From NCBI RefSeq assembly GCF_004000825.1, contig NZ_BILZ01000014.1, forward strand, positions 41,054 to 105,053: 64,000 bases of DNA, written 5' to 3'. The notes under the pieces are model-generated. The model saw nothing but the letters and a program-made list of their open reading frames with translations, made no database searches and was not told where the DNA came from. This document shows, piece by piece, positions 18,255 through 28,158 of this stretch (positions are counted from its first letter, which is position 1; every line of letters begins with the position of its first letter). Both the position numbers and the translations under genes were made by a program. The DNA comes from Paenibacillus kobensis NBRC 15729. GTDB taxonomy: Bacteria; Bacillota; Bacilli; Paenibacillales; Paenibacillaceae.

Positions 18255-19085
18255 CTACTCTTGGGCGGATGTCATACTGAATAAATGATAGCCATTCGAA
18301 CGTCCACTGACACCCCACTGCTCCTCACAAGTTTTACGATGAATAAGCCCCTGATGAGCAGATGCGACCGCTAAGAATGCATCACTCGGCCTAATGATAG
18401 GTACTTCGTTCATTTCGGAGAGATTCGTTATTTCTTTCCATTTTAGAAGCGTGCTTGTTTCTGCTTCCACTCCCTTCCTGAATAGCAGCGCCACAATAGA
18501 CTCAACTTCTGACGATTGTTCCTTGTGCGTTACATGCTCAAAAATAGAAGGAGGTTGAACGGTTACCATACAACAGATAACGGTATCCGTCATACCGGCT
18601 GCAAGTAAATCACGGGCATATAAAAAAGCAGATGCTGCAGAGGGAATCGTATCAGACAGTGTGACGTTCGTTCCCTGTATTTGAAATAGAATAGACAGAT
18701 GTCCGGCAAATGCATTCATTACCGTTTCAGGAAACAAACTCGGATTGACATGGTTTACGCCATATTGAAGTGCATCCTGGTAAATAGAGATAATTGGTTC
18801 CAAGTTGGAATGGTTGGTGCACACGATTAAACCTGTTCGTCGTCCAATGTCCGGTTGCAGCGGAACCTGGATTCCGGCCGAACGGAATGCCTCCCCTACA
18901 ACTACACTGCCGTACCTTGCGACTCTTGATAAACGCTTTAGACCGTCCCAGCCATAACTGGCCGGATCAATATCAGGAAGCCTTGCTTGCCCCCAAGTCG
19001 CGATGTCCGCTGGCCGAGGTAGAAACTCCGTCCCTACTCCTGCTGGACTAACGACACCTACCCCCGCTAAAGTTAATGAATACAT
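18255..19085 (-). CDS. Truncated ketosynthase without active-site Cys (chain-length-factor-like partner)
   Basis: 276 residues from the ATG at 19085 (GGGGGAGG 4-5 bases upstream), against about 400 for a full KS. Only the N-terminal thiolase half is recognisable ([14 protein letters not shown]). At the nucleophile position the sequence is [12 protein letters not shown], with no Cys, and the His residues of the second half are missing. It follows the complete KS in the same operon, as CLF follows KS-alpha in type II systems, so a heterodimer that sets chain length is likely. The same truncated-KS layout is known from aryl polyene-type clusters. Confidence 0.72.
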   Translation of the reverse strand: MYSLTLAGVGVVSPAGVGTEFLPRPADIATWGQARLPDIDPASYGWDGLKRLSRVARYGSVVVGEAFRSAGIQVPLQPDIGRRTGLIVCTNHSNLEPIISIYQDALQYGVNHVNPSLFPETVMNAFAGHLSILFQIQGTNVTLSDTIPSAASAFLYARDLLAAGMTDTVICCMVTVQPPSIFEHVTHKEQSSEVESIVALLFRKGVEAETSTLLKWKEITNLSEMNEVPIIRPSDAFLAVASAHQGLIHRKTCEEQWGVSGRSNGYHLFSMTSAQE

Positions 19086-19113
19086 GCCCCTCCCCCTTTT
19101 CGCTTTGTGCAGA

Positions 19114-20310
19114 TCATTCAATGGGGTTGTCCCTCTCATATCTCCCGATAACAATTGATGAATTGATTCCCCCGAATGCATAGGCATTTGACATGATGTA
19201 GTCCGTACGCTTTGCAAGCGGTTCATTCGCAATAACACGAATTCTACAGTCAGCATCTTGTCTACGCATGTTAATGGTCTGTGGCAACCAACCTGTCTCC
19301 AATGCTTTGATACAAATGATTGCCTCTATAGCACTTGCCGCCCCCAGCGTATGACCGATGTGGCCTTTTATCGAGCTCGTGATGACGTTGTCCCCAAATA
19401 CGTGCCTAAGCGCTACCGACTCCATGCGATCATTAGCAGGTGTGCCTGTACCGTGAGCGCTAACATATCCTATTTGCTCCTTATCAATACCGGCCATCTT
19501 GATGGCTGCTTCCATTGCCCGAATAGATCCTGCAGCACTAGGATCAGGCTGAGTGATGTGATGAGCGTCGCTACTCAATCCATACCCTAGTAAACGAGCA
19601 AGTGGTTCCGCGCCTCTTCGTCTCGCGTCCGACTCTCGTTCAAGCACAAGTGCGCCTGCTCCTTCTCCCAGCATTAGTCCCTTACGCTCTGCATCGAATG
19701 GGCGGCACAAATCTGGCGTCATCGCTCTTAAACTTACAAATCCAGTAAACGCAACCCAAGACATTGCATCTACACCCGCAGCTACCATAACGTCGGCTCG
19801 TCCGGCTCGCAGTTCATCTACGGCTCTAGAAATGGCCATGTTTCCAGCAGCGCATGCATTCGTAATCGTCCAACGCGGGCCATTCAGACCAAAATAGTCT
19901 GCCGCTTGTATAGCAATAATGCCCGGCCCGCCTACATATTCTGACCTACGTCCAGCCATCAGGTCCTCAAAAGGCGTGATTTCCCCCATCGTAGTGCCAA
20001 CGCATATACCATATCGGTTCAAATCATCTTTCCCTGGCTCGATACGCAACCCCGCAATATACAATGCATTCTCTACGGCTGGAAGCAGAAGTCTCGTTGC
20101 TCGACCTGCCGGTTCCGGGTATATCGACAAATGTTCAACCTCATCTACTTCGCATCCCATCTTACATGCATGCTCCGATGAATTGAATGCTCGTATTTCC
20201 TTAGCCCCGCAATCTCCATTAAGCAGTGCCCGCCACGTTGACTCTACCGTGCTGCCTATTGGCGTTACAACACCCATTCCTGTAATGACAATATTCTCTT
20301 GGTTACTCAA
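19114..20310 (-). CDS. Beta-ketoacyl synthase (KS-alpha, FabF-like)
   Basis: 398 residues. TTG start at 20310 with GGAGAGG 7-8 bases upstream. The Cys-His-His triad is complete: C153 in TNACAAG, H286 in SAHGTGTPAND, and K315/H320 in SIKGHIGHTLGAAS. It condenses malonyl-ACP units iteratively. It is the first PKS gene after the TPR gene, followed by the Cys-less partner, KR and ACP, giving a discrete reducing KS/CLF system. Confidence 0.92.
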   Translation of the reverse strand: MSNQENIVITGMGVVTPIGSTVESTWRALLNGDCGAKEIRAFNSSEHACKMGCEVDEVEHLSIYPEPAGRATRLLLPAVENALYIAGLRIEPGKDDLNRYGICVGTTMGEITPFEDLMAGRRSEYVGGPGIIAIQAADYFGLNGPRWTITNACAAGNMAISRAVDELRAGRADVMVAAGVDAMSWVAFTGFVSLRAMTPDLCRPFDAERKGLMLGEGAGALVLERESDARRRGAEPLARLLGYGLSSDAHHITQPDPSAAGSIRAMEAAIKMAGIDKEQIGYVSAHGTGTPANDRMESVALRHVFGDNVITSSIKGHIGHTLGAASAIEAIICIKALETGWLPQTINMRRQDADCRIRVIANEPLAKRTDYIMSNAYAFGGINSSIVIGRYERDNPIE

Positions 20311-20323
20311 GTTGGGTCCTCTC

Positions 20324-21193
20324 CTATTCTGTAAAGGTCCAGACCAAGCTCAGGTCTGATAATGAAGGGGACGGTCGCCGAAAATCATCGATTCCTCGTG
20401 CCTCTCGTACGATATCCACTGCTTCAACTTCTCCCACAGATGCACGCCGCTTCAATTCTTCGTCCTCCTTATACTTCTGAAAACCGTCCTTCCACACCTC
20501 TATCCCCTTCTTGATCTGACCCTCCTTTACCAAGGCATCTCCATATGCGGTATAAATAAGTGGCCATACCGACAATTTCATTCCTCCCTCCAACTGTTTG
20601 GCTACCGCCAAACAGTAACCCAGGTCCTGAATTGCTTTATCAGTCCTTTGCAGTCCAGAAGGCCAATACAGATTATTGAGCCCTCTGGCATAATGGGCAA
20701 ACCAATCATAGGGTCTATCTTCAATCAAATCGTTGAGAACCGAAATCGAGCGAGCTGATAATTGACCAAGCGATGCCGTACCTAGATCAGGGTCTTGCAG
20801 TAGATCGACATAACTGAGCGCTTTTTGAAGCTTTAATGCAGGTGTTGATGGCTTTATTTGTTCCAAGTATTCCAAATATGTTTTTATCTCTCCCTGCTCC
20901 CGCATCTGTATGCGAAGCGCATTAGCATAGGCCATCCTATTAGGCTCTTTCTCAACTGCTTGCTTAAGTAGCATTATCTTGTCATGTTCCGAGATTGCAT
21001 TAATTTTCTGCTGTGCTTGATTCTCAGGCTCCAAAATAAATCCGTATTCCTCAGCAGTGATACCTTCTGCAACTTCAGGCAGATTATAGGGTGCCGTCCA
21101 CCATTGGTAGAACGCGACAGCTGCAATGCCTGCGATTGCTGTTGCCGTCATAAAATAAAATGATTTCTGTTTTTTTTTCATTATCGACTTCAT
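20324..21193 (-). CDS. Membrane-anchored TPR-type protein
   Basis: 289 residues. Lys-rich N-terminus and one membrane helix (about 12-29), then helical repeats of TPR type (about 70-260, with YARGLNNLYW and AYGDALVKEGQIKKGIEVW). It likely works outside the cytoplasm as a scaffold. Overlaps the AraC stop by 4 bp (ATGA) and precedes the KS gene by 13 bp. Its place with DUF1702, UnbV-like and UnbU-like genes suggests it organises those membrane-side proteins. Not assigned to a named family. Confidence 0.7.
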   Translation of the reverse strand: MKSIMKKKQKSFYFMTATAIAGIAAVAFYQWWTAPYNLPEVAEGITAEEYGFILEPENQAQQKINAISEHDKIMLLKQAVEKEPNRMAYANALRIQMREQGEIKTYLEYLEQIKPSTPALKLQKALSYVDLLQDPDLGTASLGQLSARSISVLNDLIEDRPYDWFAHYARGLNNLYWPSGLQRTDKAIQDLGYCLAVAKQLEGGMKLSVWPLIYTAYGDALVKEGQIKKGIEVWKDGFQKYKEDEELKRRASVGEVEAVDIVREARGIDDFRRPSPSLSDLSLVWTFTE

Positions 21194-21852
21194 GCGAGTG
21201 CACCTACCTCCATTTTGACATATTCGTATTTGGCTCTGAATGTAGACGGGTTACCGCCAAACGTTTTTTTAAACACCCTAGCAAAGTGTGTAAGATCGTT
21301 ATAGCCAACTGCAAAGCATACTTCAGTTACTTGATATCCTTTCTTAAGTAGACTCATCGCTTTTTGCATTCGCTTATTAATTACATACTCTTTATACCCT
21401 GTACCAATATACCGTTGAAAAATACGAGAATAGTGATACTTGCTAACAAACATTTGAGCAGCAACCTTCTCCAGTGATAGCTCATGATCAAATAAATTCT
21501 CCTCGATAAAAGCTAGGGATTCAGTAAAATGGTCAGTTGACTTGGTTATCCGCATACTGTCCTTCAAGCTTTCGAGCATCTTAATCAGTGCCGGGAGGTC
21601 GTTGCTTTTCACCCCGCCCATCATAAAAAGCGGACACGTAAGCAGCGGTTTAACGTGTTGCCATGCAGGAGGGAGGGTATTATTCATGGTAACAATTGCA
21701 ACGAGCCGATATGGTTTCTGTCGAAGCACCCGATTTAACGATTTTTCGTCTTCTAGATGTGCAATGTGTGAAATTGTAGACAATTCATTTAATTGAGTGT
21801 CGGACAAAAGCCGGTTCTGATCATTAAAGATACAAATCAGGATGTCGTCCAT
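21190..21852 (-). CDS. AraC-family transcription regulator
   Basis: 220 residues from the ATG at 21852 (GGTGG upstream). The C-terminal ~100 residues form the double helix-turn-helix (LSLEKVAAQMFVSKYHYSRIF and TEVCFAVGYNDLTHFARVFKK). The N-terminal ~120 residues are not a clear cupin or receiver; they look like a degenerate response-regulator-type sensor. First gene of the operon running to 13610, so it probably controls it. Paralogue at 31797 has the same layout. Confidence 0.88.
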   Translation of the reverse strand: MDDILICIFNDQNRLLSDTQLNELSTISHIAHLEDEKSLNRVLRQKPYRLVAIVTMNNTLPPAWQHVKPLLTCPLFMMGGVKSNDLPALIKMLESLKDSMRITKSTDHFTESLAFIEENLFDHELSLEKVAAQMFVSKYHYSRIFQRYIGTGYKEYVINKRMQKAMSLLKKGYQVTEVCFAVGYNDLTHFARVFKKTFGGNPSTFRAKYEYVKMEVGALA

Positions 21853-22240
21853 CTGTGCACCACCATTATTCGTTCTGTTTAACACCTATCCTTTACTAAC
21901 CATTTCATAGTAGCAATTATAAAAATAAATAAATCTGATAATATTGTTCATAAATCTGTTTTTTTTGACAAGGTTTAATTTGGATATTAAACATTAGTTT
22001 TAAAATATGGGAACTACGGCATAATCACCAGTGACAAGGGATCAAATTGCCGAGTTTATTTCCGTACCACCAGGAATTTTTATGATTGTAAATAATTGAA
22101 ATAAATTGACACCAGTTACTGCATTATGCGTTCTTCTGAAGCTCCTGCAATATTAACCGACGAGTCCGCAACAAAAAAGGAGTGAGCACCACGCCGTATA
22201 TTGTAAGCTGAATTCAAAAAAGTGTTGGAGGAGACCAATC
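21853..22240. other. Divergent intergenic region, AT-rich
   Basis: Separates the AraC-led PKS operon (minus) from the two small plus-strand genes. AT-rich with poly-T tracts; it should contain promoters for both directions and perhaps the AraC operator. TTGACA hexamers occur near 21966 and 22107, but neither has a convincing -10 at proper distance. GGAGGAG precedes the ATG at 22241. Confidence 0.5.
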
Positions 22241-22441
22241 ATGACGGCCTTTGTTCGATTAGAATTTGGATTACACGACTCGCAGCCGGGAGAACCGCAG
22301 CCGGTTGGAGAATGTGCTTATGACCGGTGCCGTAGCCTAATTTACCGTGGGGAGCCTAATTGGGACTATTATGGGGAATGGCTATGCAGTACCGTTTGCT
22401 TAGCGAAGCATGCAGGAGCGGAGAAACGCTATGTCGAATAG
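22241..22441 (+). CDS. Small four-Cys (zinc-ribbon-like) protein
   Basis: 66 residues with GGAGGAG 7 bases before the ATG. Two Cys pairs in the C-terminal half (CAYDRC and CSTVC about 20 residues later) look like a small zinc-binding finger. Function unknown; could be a general cell gene that happens to sit in the island. Overlaps the next gene by 11 bp. Confidence 0.65.
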   Translation: MTAFVRLEFGLHDSQPGEPQPVGECAYDRCRSLIYRGEPNWDYYGEWLCSTVCLAKHAGAEKRYVE

Positions 22442-22700
22442 AATGTTGATATTTAACGATGCTCAGTACATTGTCTTATATGAACATACCGTAGGCTTTC
22501 TTCACTGGACAAAGGCCTATCGATTGGACGGCATTCACCACATTCAATTGCTTCAATTGACAGAAGAAATGGACAATGGGCAAGTACATTCCGAACTGAT
22601 GTATTTACACTTTAACGACGTTAAACGAATCATGCTGGCCATTCTGGCGGATGAGACCGAAGAGCTTTCCTTATCTCCTATTCAGATTGATGTATCATAA
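22431..22700 (+). CDS. Small protein of unknown function
   Basis: 89 residues from the ATG at 22431 (GCAGGAG about 12 bases upstream); a longer in-frame start at 22410 is possible. No recognisable domain; mixed alpha/beta with acidic C-terminus. Overlaps the zinc-ribbon-like gene and shares its terminator. Confidence 0.6.
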   Translation: MSNRMLIFNDAQYIVLYEHTVGFLHWTKAYRLDGIHHIQLLQLTEEMDNGQVHSELMYLHFNDVKRIMLAILADETEELSLSPIQIDVS

Positions 22701-22727
22701 AGGCGAAGCCGTTACGGCTTCGCCTTT
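22699..22727. terminator. Bidirectional terminator
   Basis: AAAGGCGAAGCC-GTTA-CGGCTTCGCCTTT, perfect hairpin between the convergent 22431-22700 gene and the GT2 gene. Confidence 0.9.
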
Positions 22728-22736
22728 AACCATACC

Positions 22737-23642
22737 TCAGCTTGTTATTCTGACATATTCATCATCATCGAGCTTCGAGCCGCTATGATTAGCCTCATCC
22801 AACATATCATCATCAGCAGCCATCGACTCAAATTGACGCAAACTGATTTTGCCCAGCATAAAATCCAAATATCGCATTACGGCTTCATCAGGATGCTTGT
22901 TGGCGAACAAGGAATGACTATTCGTGATAAGCAACTCATATGATTGCTCTTTACGTGAATGAGCAATATGGACATTAATAGCATCAGCCTCATAATGAAA
23001 CGGTATTCCCTTCCGGTAAGCGCGATAGCCGAATTCCATATGCTCGAATCCCCACGATTTAAACCGGTCATCGAATCCTCCCAACTCACGGATATAATCT
23101 GCCGGCATCGATAGATTACCGCTTAACATTGCCGCCCAGGCAATTGGAGAACGCGTATCACCGTGATCGTCGAACAGCTTATAGATGAGCTTACAATACT
23201 GTGGTATTCGTAGCATCCGGTCATTCATATACCGCTCCAACACGATTTTACGGTTCGCTTCAGGCTGAGAAACGTACATTTCCATGACATGGCCGACTAC
23301 AACCCCGTAAGAATGCCTCTGTGATTGATAATGAGCTGCTAAGAAACCTGGGCGTGGTATTCGATCCGCATCGCAAAATACGATAATGTCACTGTCTGAG
23401 GCTCGTACTCCGGCATTGCGTGCTGCCGCTCTCCCGCTTCTTGACAACCGAATATACTTTATATTCAATTCATTGGAATACGCGGCGACAATCGCGTTAA
23501 TAGGCTCCCAGGATCCGTCATCTACGACCGTGATGCGACATTGATTAAAGGGAGGTATCTGCTGCGTGAAGCCGAACAGCGTCTGCGCCAGTGCATAGGA
23601 TTGATTGAATACTGGAATGACAACGTTTAAGGTCAAAGCCAT
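22737..23642 (-). CDS. Family 2 glycosyltransferase
   Basis: 301 residues, GT-A fold: VVIPVFNQS at the N-terminus, VVDDGS (about 39-44), FCDADRIPRPGF (DxD region, about 89-100) and GGFDDRF...WGFEHMEFGYRAYRKG, the acceptor/catalytic region typical of GT2 and GalNAc-T-like enzymes. Cytoplasmic, no membrane helix. It overlaps the preceding small Cys-rich gene by 10 bp and has no strong ribosome site of its own, so the two are coupled. Substrate unknown; either a sugar on the island metabolite or on the Cys-rich polypeptide. Confidence 0.85.
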   Translation of the reverse strand: MALTLNVVIPVFNQSYALAQTLFGFTQQIPPFNQCRITVVDDGSWEPINAIVAAYSNELNIKYIRLSRSGRAAARNAGVRASDSDIIVFCDADRIPRPGFLAAHYQSQRHSYGVVVGHVMEMYVSQPEANRKIVLERYMNDRMLRIPQYCKLIYKLFDDHGDTRSPIAWAAMLSGNLSMPADYIRELGGFDDRFKSWGFEHMEFGYRAYRKGIPFHYEADAINVHIAHSRKEQSYELLITNSHSLFANKHPDEAVMRYLDFMLGKISLRQFESMAADDDMLDEANHSGSKLDDDEYVRITS

Positions 23643-23842
23643 GATTGTTTAAAGAATGAGCCTCGTACCATATAGATCCGATTGTCTAGATGGTCTCTTT
23701 TTTTCTGTATGACCAATCGCTGATTTTGCAGGAACGTTTTCTCACGTAAAATCGTTTCGTCATACTCGGAATTATTTAGACTACCACCGACACAACCGGG
23801 CTTGTCTAAATGGCAGGCCCCGCTACAACTACGCTGACACAT
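23633..23842 (-). CDS. Small protein with N-terminal Cys cluster
   Basis: 69 residues from the ATG at 23842, with AGGAGAGG 5 bases upstream. Four Cys in the first 18 residues (CQRSCSGACHLDKPGC), then a basic helical tail. No known family. The Cys spacing (3-3-6) could bind a metal or Fe-S cluster, or the protein might be a substrate of the GT2 it overlaps. Good ribosome site and coupling support a real gene. Confidence 0.6.
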   Translation of the reverse strand: MCQRSCSGACHLDKPGCVGGSLNNSEYDETILREKTFLQNQRLVIQKKRDHLDNRIYMVRGSFFKQSWL

Positions 23843-24003
23843 TCTCACCTCTCCTTTCTTAATTGGTGGTTCAATTCTAGTTTATCGCGGTAAAGTATTT
23901 TGACACTCGGCCATCGTTGTCACCAAACAGCTCTATAGTCGGTAGTTAGCTGCTCTATGCTCCAATGCATCTCGTATAGATAACACATATGCTGGTAAAC
24001 GAC

Positions 24004-24041
24004 AAAAAGGAGGCCCCGAAAAGTAGGAAGCCTCCTTTTTT
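24004..24041 (-). terminator. Terminator of the groES-groEL unit
   Basis: AAAAAGGAGGC ... GCCTCCTTTTT hairpin about 10 bases after the groEL stop, with a T-run on the minus strand. Confidence 0.9.
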
Positions 24042-24051
24042 CACAGCTTGG

Positions 24052-25683
<1,632 letters not shown>

Positions 25684-25719
25684 TTATATCCTCCCATTGA
25701 TAAAATGCATTATGTCCTA

Positions 25720-26001
25720 TTAAGAAATAATGACCAGAATGTCACTCTCATGCATCACAAGCACTTCCTTGCCACTTACTTTCACTGGCGTGCCAACATG
25801 CTTGCTGTATAACACCTTATCTCCGGCCTTTACCTCCGGCGCAACCCTTTGTCCATCCCGAAAAACACCGGCTCCTGTTGCTAAGACTTTACCCTCTTCC
25901 AGCATTTCCTTAGCCGACTCCGGCAGGATAATACCCCCGGACGTTATGTCCTCTTGCAGGATCGGCTCGATAACGATTCGATCTCCAATAGGTTTGATCA
26001 T
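25720..26001 (-). CDS. groS: GroES co-chaperonin (island-encoded copy)
   Basis: 93 residues from the ATG at 26001 (GGGAGG about 9 bases upstream). Typical GroES: IKPIGDRIVIEP, the mobile-loop region TSGGIILPESAKE, GDKVLYSKHVGTPVKVSGKEVLVMHESDIL. Precedes groEL by 39 bp, same operon. I searched about 150 bp upstream for the CIRCE pattern TTAGCACTC-N9-GAGTGCTAA and did not find it. Confidence 0.95.
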   Translation of the reverse strand: MIKPIGDRIVIEPILQEDITSGGIILPESAKEMLEEGKVLATGAGVFRDGQRVAPEVKAGDKVLYSKHVGTPVKVSGKEVLVMHESDILVIIS

Positions 26002-26182
26002 GAATAATTTCCTCCCATACGAAAATTCATTATTTATTGTTACTGAACACTTCCTATTTTGCTTGATCACATATTTAATTTCTCAGCTTATATTTCACAA
26101 ATTCGGCTATTGTTTCTGAATGTGAACTTGTCTCATTACGATACAATGCATACAAACACCAAACATTTCAGGAGAATATAAC

Positions 26183-26220
26183 AAAAAAAAGCAAGCGATC
26201 CATTCGATTCGCTTGCTTTC
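26183..26220 (-). terminator. Terminator of the flavin monooxygenase gene
   Basis: GAAAGCAAGCGAATCGAATGGATCGCTTGC hairpin followed by a run of eight T residues on the minus strand, 25 bases past the stop. Confidence 0.92.
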
Positions 26221-26245
26221 TTCATATTTTTTCATATGCAGTTCT

Positions 26246-27439
26246 TTATGCATTACGGGCCCCTGTCCCTCTTGGTGCCATGCCTTCCAATATTGTTGTA
26301 TATACCTGCTGTGCTTGCTCAGCCATACCGTGCACGAAACTTGGAAACGTACAGATCATTTTCAACCGCTCCTCGCTCTCAGACAAAATCGTTTCTGCCG
26401 TTCGAGCAAGCGTCAGAAGCGCTGCATTATACTGTGGACATATCCGCTCATCTCGCTGGTAAGTATATTGCTGCATTGCATCTTCCCACAGTTCCTGCCC
26501 AGATAGATAGTTGTGCAGTGCCGATGCCAAATATTCCGCACAACATACCGCATTGTCAATTCCAACGCCAGACACAGGATGTAAATGTGCTCCTGCATCT
26601 CCAACAAGTGCCCATCCGGGACCATAGCATTCTCTCAAATAACCCTGTATACGAGCAAGTCCACGCGGGGGGCTGATTATTCTCATATGGGAAATACGTG
26701 GAGCAAGCATTCGAATTTGCTGTAGCCATTCCAGCATATTGTGAATCGGCTTGGATCCCCATAATTCTATGATTGCTTGGGGAAGCATAACTGCGATGCA
26801 ATGCATGCCTTTATCTATCGGATTGACGATTACTATCGATTCTTTGTGCCAGTACCATTCGACAGCCGGAGTAACCTGTTCCGTTAGGCCTTCAACATAT
26901 ACATATAGAACACCGTGCGAGTATTCCACACTTTGCAACTTCCTTGAACATACCTGCTCAGCCACAATGGAATGGCGTCCATCTGCACCTATAATAACCC
27001 GTGCTTTAACGGTTTCATCGCAGCCATTGCGATCGCTGAGCTTAATATACGTTGCCTCCCCTCTTCTAGCAACCGACTGAACGGTAGTCTTTAGCCGAAT
27101 ATCTACCGTCGGCCAAATTGCAGCCGAGTCGAGCAACATGGGATCAAACAACTCTCTTCTTAGACCGATGACCCGGGAGGTAACGACAATATCCGACTCG
27201 AAGGTTGTTCCATTCAGATCTACTCTCATTCTAGTGATGGATGGCGCTCCGGCGTTTTCCATCCTCTTCCTAATACCGAGACGCTCGTAGACGTCTGTTT
27301 CTCCGATAAGATGAGTAGAGAGCGTTGCACCGGGACGTGCGTAACGGTCGACCAACAATACTCTGTACCCTAGCCTTCCGAGGAATGCGGCCAACGCAGC
27401 ACCGCCGCAGCGTGCCCCCACAATCGCGACATCATACAT
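26246..27439 (-). CDS. FAD-dependent monooxygenase (PHBH-type group A flavoprotein)
   Basis: 397 residues, GGAGGTG 5 bases before the ATG. FAD motifs in order: IVGARCGGAALAAFLGRLGY (about 5-24), GADGRHS (about 150-156) and WALVGDAGAHLHPVSGVGIDNAV (about 275-297). The first motif has a Cys-Gly-Gly where many have Pro-Ala-Gly. It would hydroxylate, epoxidise or otherwise oxidise a substrate with NAD(P)H and O2; halogenase-specific residues were not seen. Single-gene unit between terminators; probably a tailoring enzyme of the island. Confidence 0.85.
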   Translation of the reverse strand: MYDVAIVGARCGGAALAAFLGRLGYRVLLVDRYARPGATLSTHLIGETDVYERLGIRKRMENAGAPSITRMRVDLNGTTFESDIVVTSRVIGLRRELFDPMLLDSAAIWPTVDIRLKTTVQSVARRGEATYIKLSDRNGCDETVKARVIIGADGRHSIVAEQVCSRKLQSVEYSHGVLYVYVEGLTEQVTPAVEWYWHKESIVIVNPIDKGMHCIAVMLPQAIIELWGSKPIHNMLEWLQQIRMLAPRISHMRIISPPRGLARIQGYLRECYGPGWALVGDAGAHLHPVSGVGIDNAVCCAEYLASALHNYLSGQELWEDAMQQYTYQRDERICPQYNAALLTLARTAETILSESEERLKMICTFPSFVHGMAEQAQQVYTTILEGMAPRGTGARNA

Positions 27440-27466
27440 GCTTACACCTCCAACTAGGCTTGAAAT

Positions 27467-27502
27467 AAACCAAAGAGACCAGGGGATGGTCTCTTTGGTT
27501 TA
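27467..27502 (-). terminator. Terminator of the 27521 gene
   Basis: AAACCAAAGAGACCA-GGGGA-TGGTCTCTTTGGTTT, perfect hairpin, 19 bases past the stop; could act in both directions. Confidence 0.92.
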
Positions 27503-27520
27503 AGCGAGGAGCAGTGGGGA

Positions 27521-28042
27521 TTAGTTCGATTGCAGGCAGCCGTAAAGCGTGCCGACTTGATCTTCCTTATCGTCGTAAATCGCGATCGTACCTTCGGAGT
27601 GGAACGTAGCGTCTTTCGGAGGAAGACCGGTAATACGACCCTTCATATGAATCGGTTGATTATTGTGGTACGTGCCTTCCGGCGTCTCAATAACCCAGTA
27701 AAGGAACGACTCGGCTTGCACACCGTCGGCCATTTTTTTACCAAGCGGAATCGTTGCCGAAGCCTTGATTGACTCGCCTTGGCCGTGAACACCGCCACGT
27801 ACACGAACTATCTGACCTGGCCACAGCACTTGGGAGGTGGCAACAAGATCCACATTCTCGATTTCAATGTCAACGGTTGCGCCCGTTTTCAGGCTGAACT
27901 CCGAATCATTGACCGTAAACTTCGTGGCAGCTGCTTGCGTGAAGTGCAGCTCCTCCGAGCGACCATCGACTAACTCCAGATACGTTTTGCTGTTGGAGTT
28001 TGGCAGAGTCATTTGGATTTTTTTCAAGGAAAGCAATTTCAT
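27521..28042 (-). CDS. Beta-rich protein of unknown function
   Basis: 173 residues, AAGGAGG 7 bases before the ATG. Predicted almost entirely beta-strand, without signal peptide, membrane segment or Trp/Cys clusters I can use; one Cys at the C-terminus (GCLQSN). A small barrel or lipocalin/allene-oxide-cyclase-like fold is possible, but I do not recognise a family. Very strong ribosome site and own terminator suggest a well-expressed single gene. Codons are more GC-rich than those of its neighbours. Confidence 0.7.
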   Translation of the reverse strand: MKLLSLKKIQMTLPNSNSKTYLELVDGRSEELHFTQAAATKFTVNDSEFSLKTGATVDIEIENVDLVATSQVLWPGQIVRVRGGVHGQGESIKASATIPLGKKMADGVQAESFLYWVIETPEGTYHNNQPIHMKGRITGLPPKDATFHSEGTIAIYDDKEDQVGTLYGCLQSN

Positions 28043-28063
28043 TTTAAAACCTCCTTATAATGG

Positions 28064-28082
28064 GTTGTCTCCCGGGGACAAC
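28064..28082. promoter_or_regulatory. 19-bp dyad upstream of the 27521 gene
   Basis: GTTGTCTCCCGGGGACAAC is palindromic at all but the central mismatched positions and lies 22 bases upstream of the ATG at 28042. It could be an operator or a leader hairpin. A TATAAG at 28055-28060 is too close to the start codon to be a convincing -10. Confidence 0.45.
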
Positions 28083-28158
28083 TTAATTATCTCATCCTCC
28101 CGGACAGAACACTCTGCGTTTACTTGATCGATCATTCGTCTTTTTCACTCATCATCGA

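Noticed and set aside
26246..27439. Flavin-dependent halogenase.
   Set aside because: The motifs fit PHBH-type monooxygenases; I did not find the halogenase WxWxIP segment or the conserved active-site Lys context.
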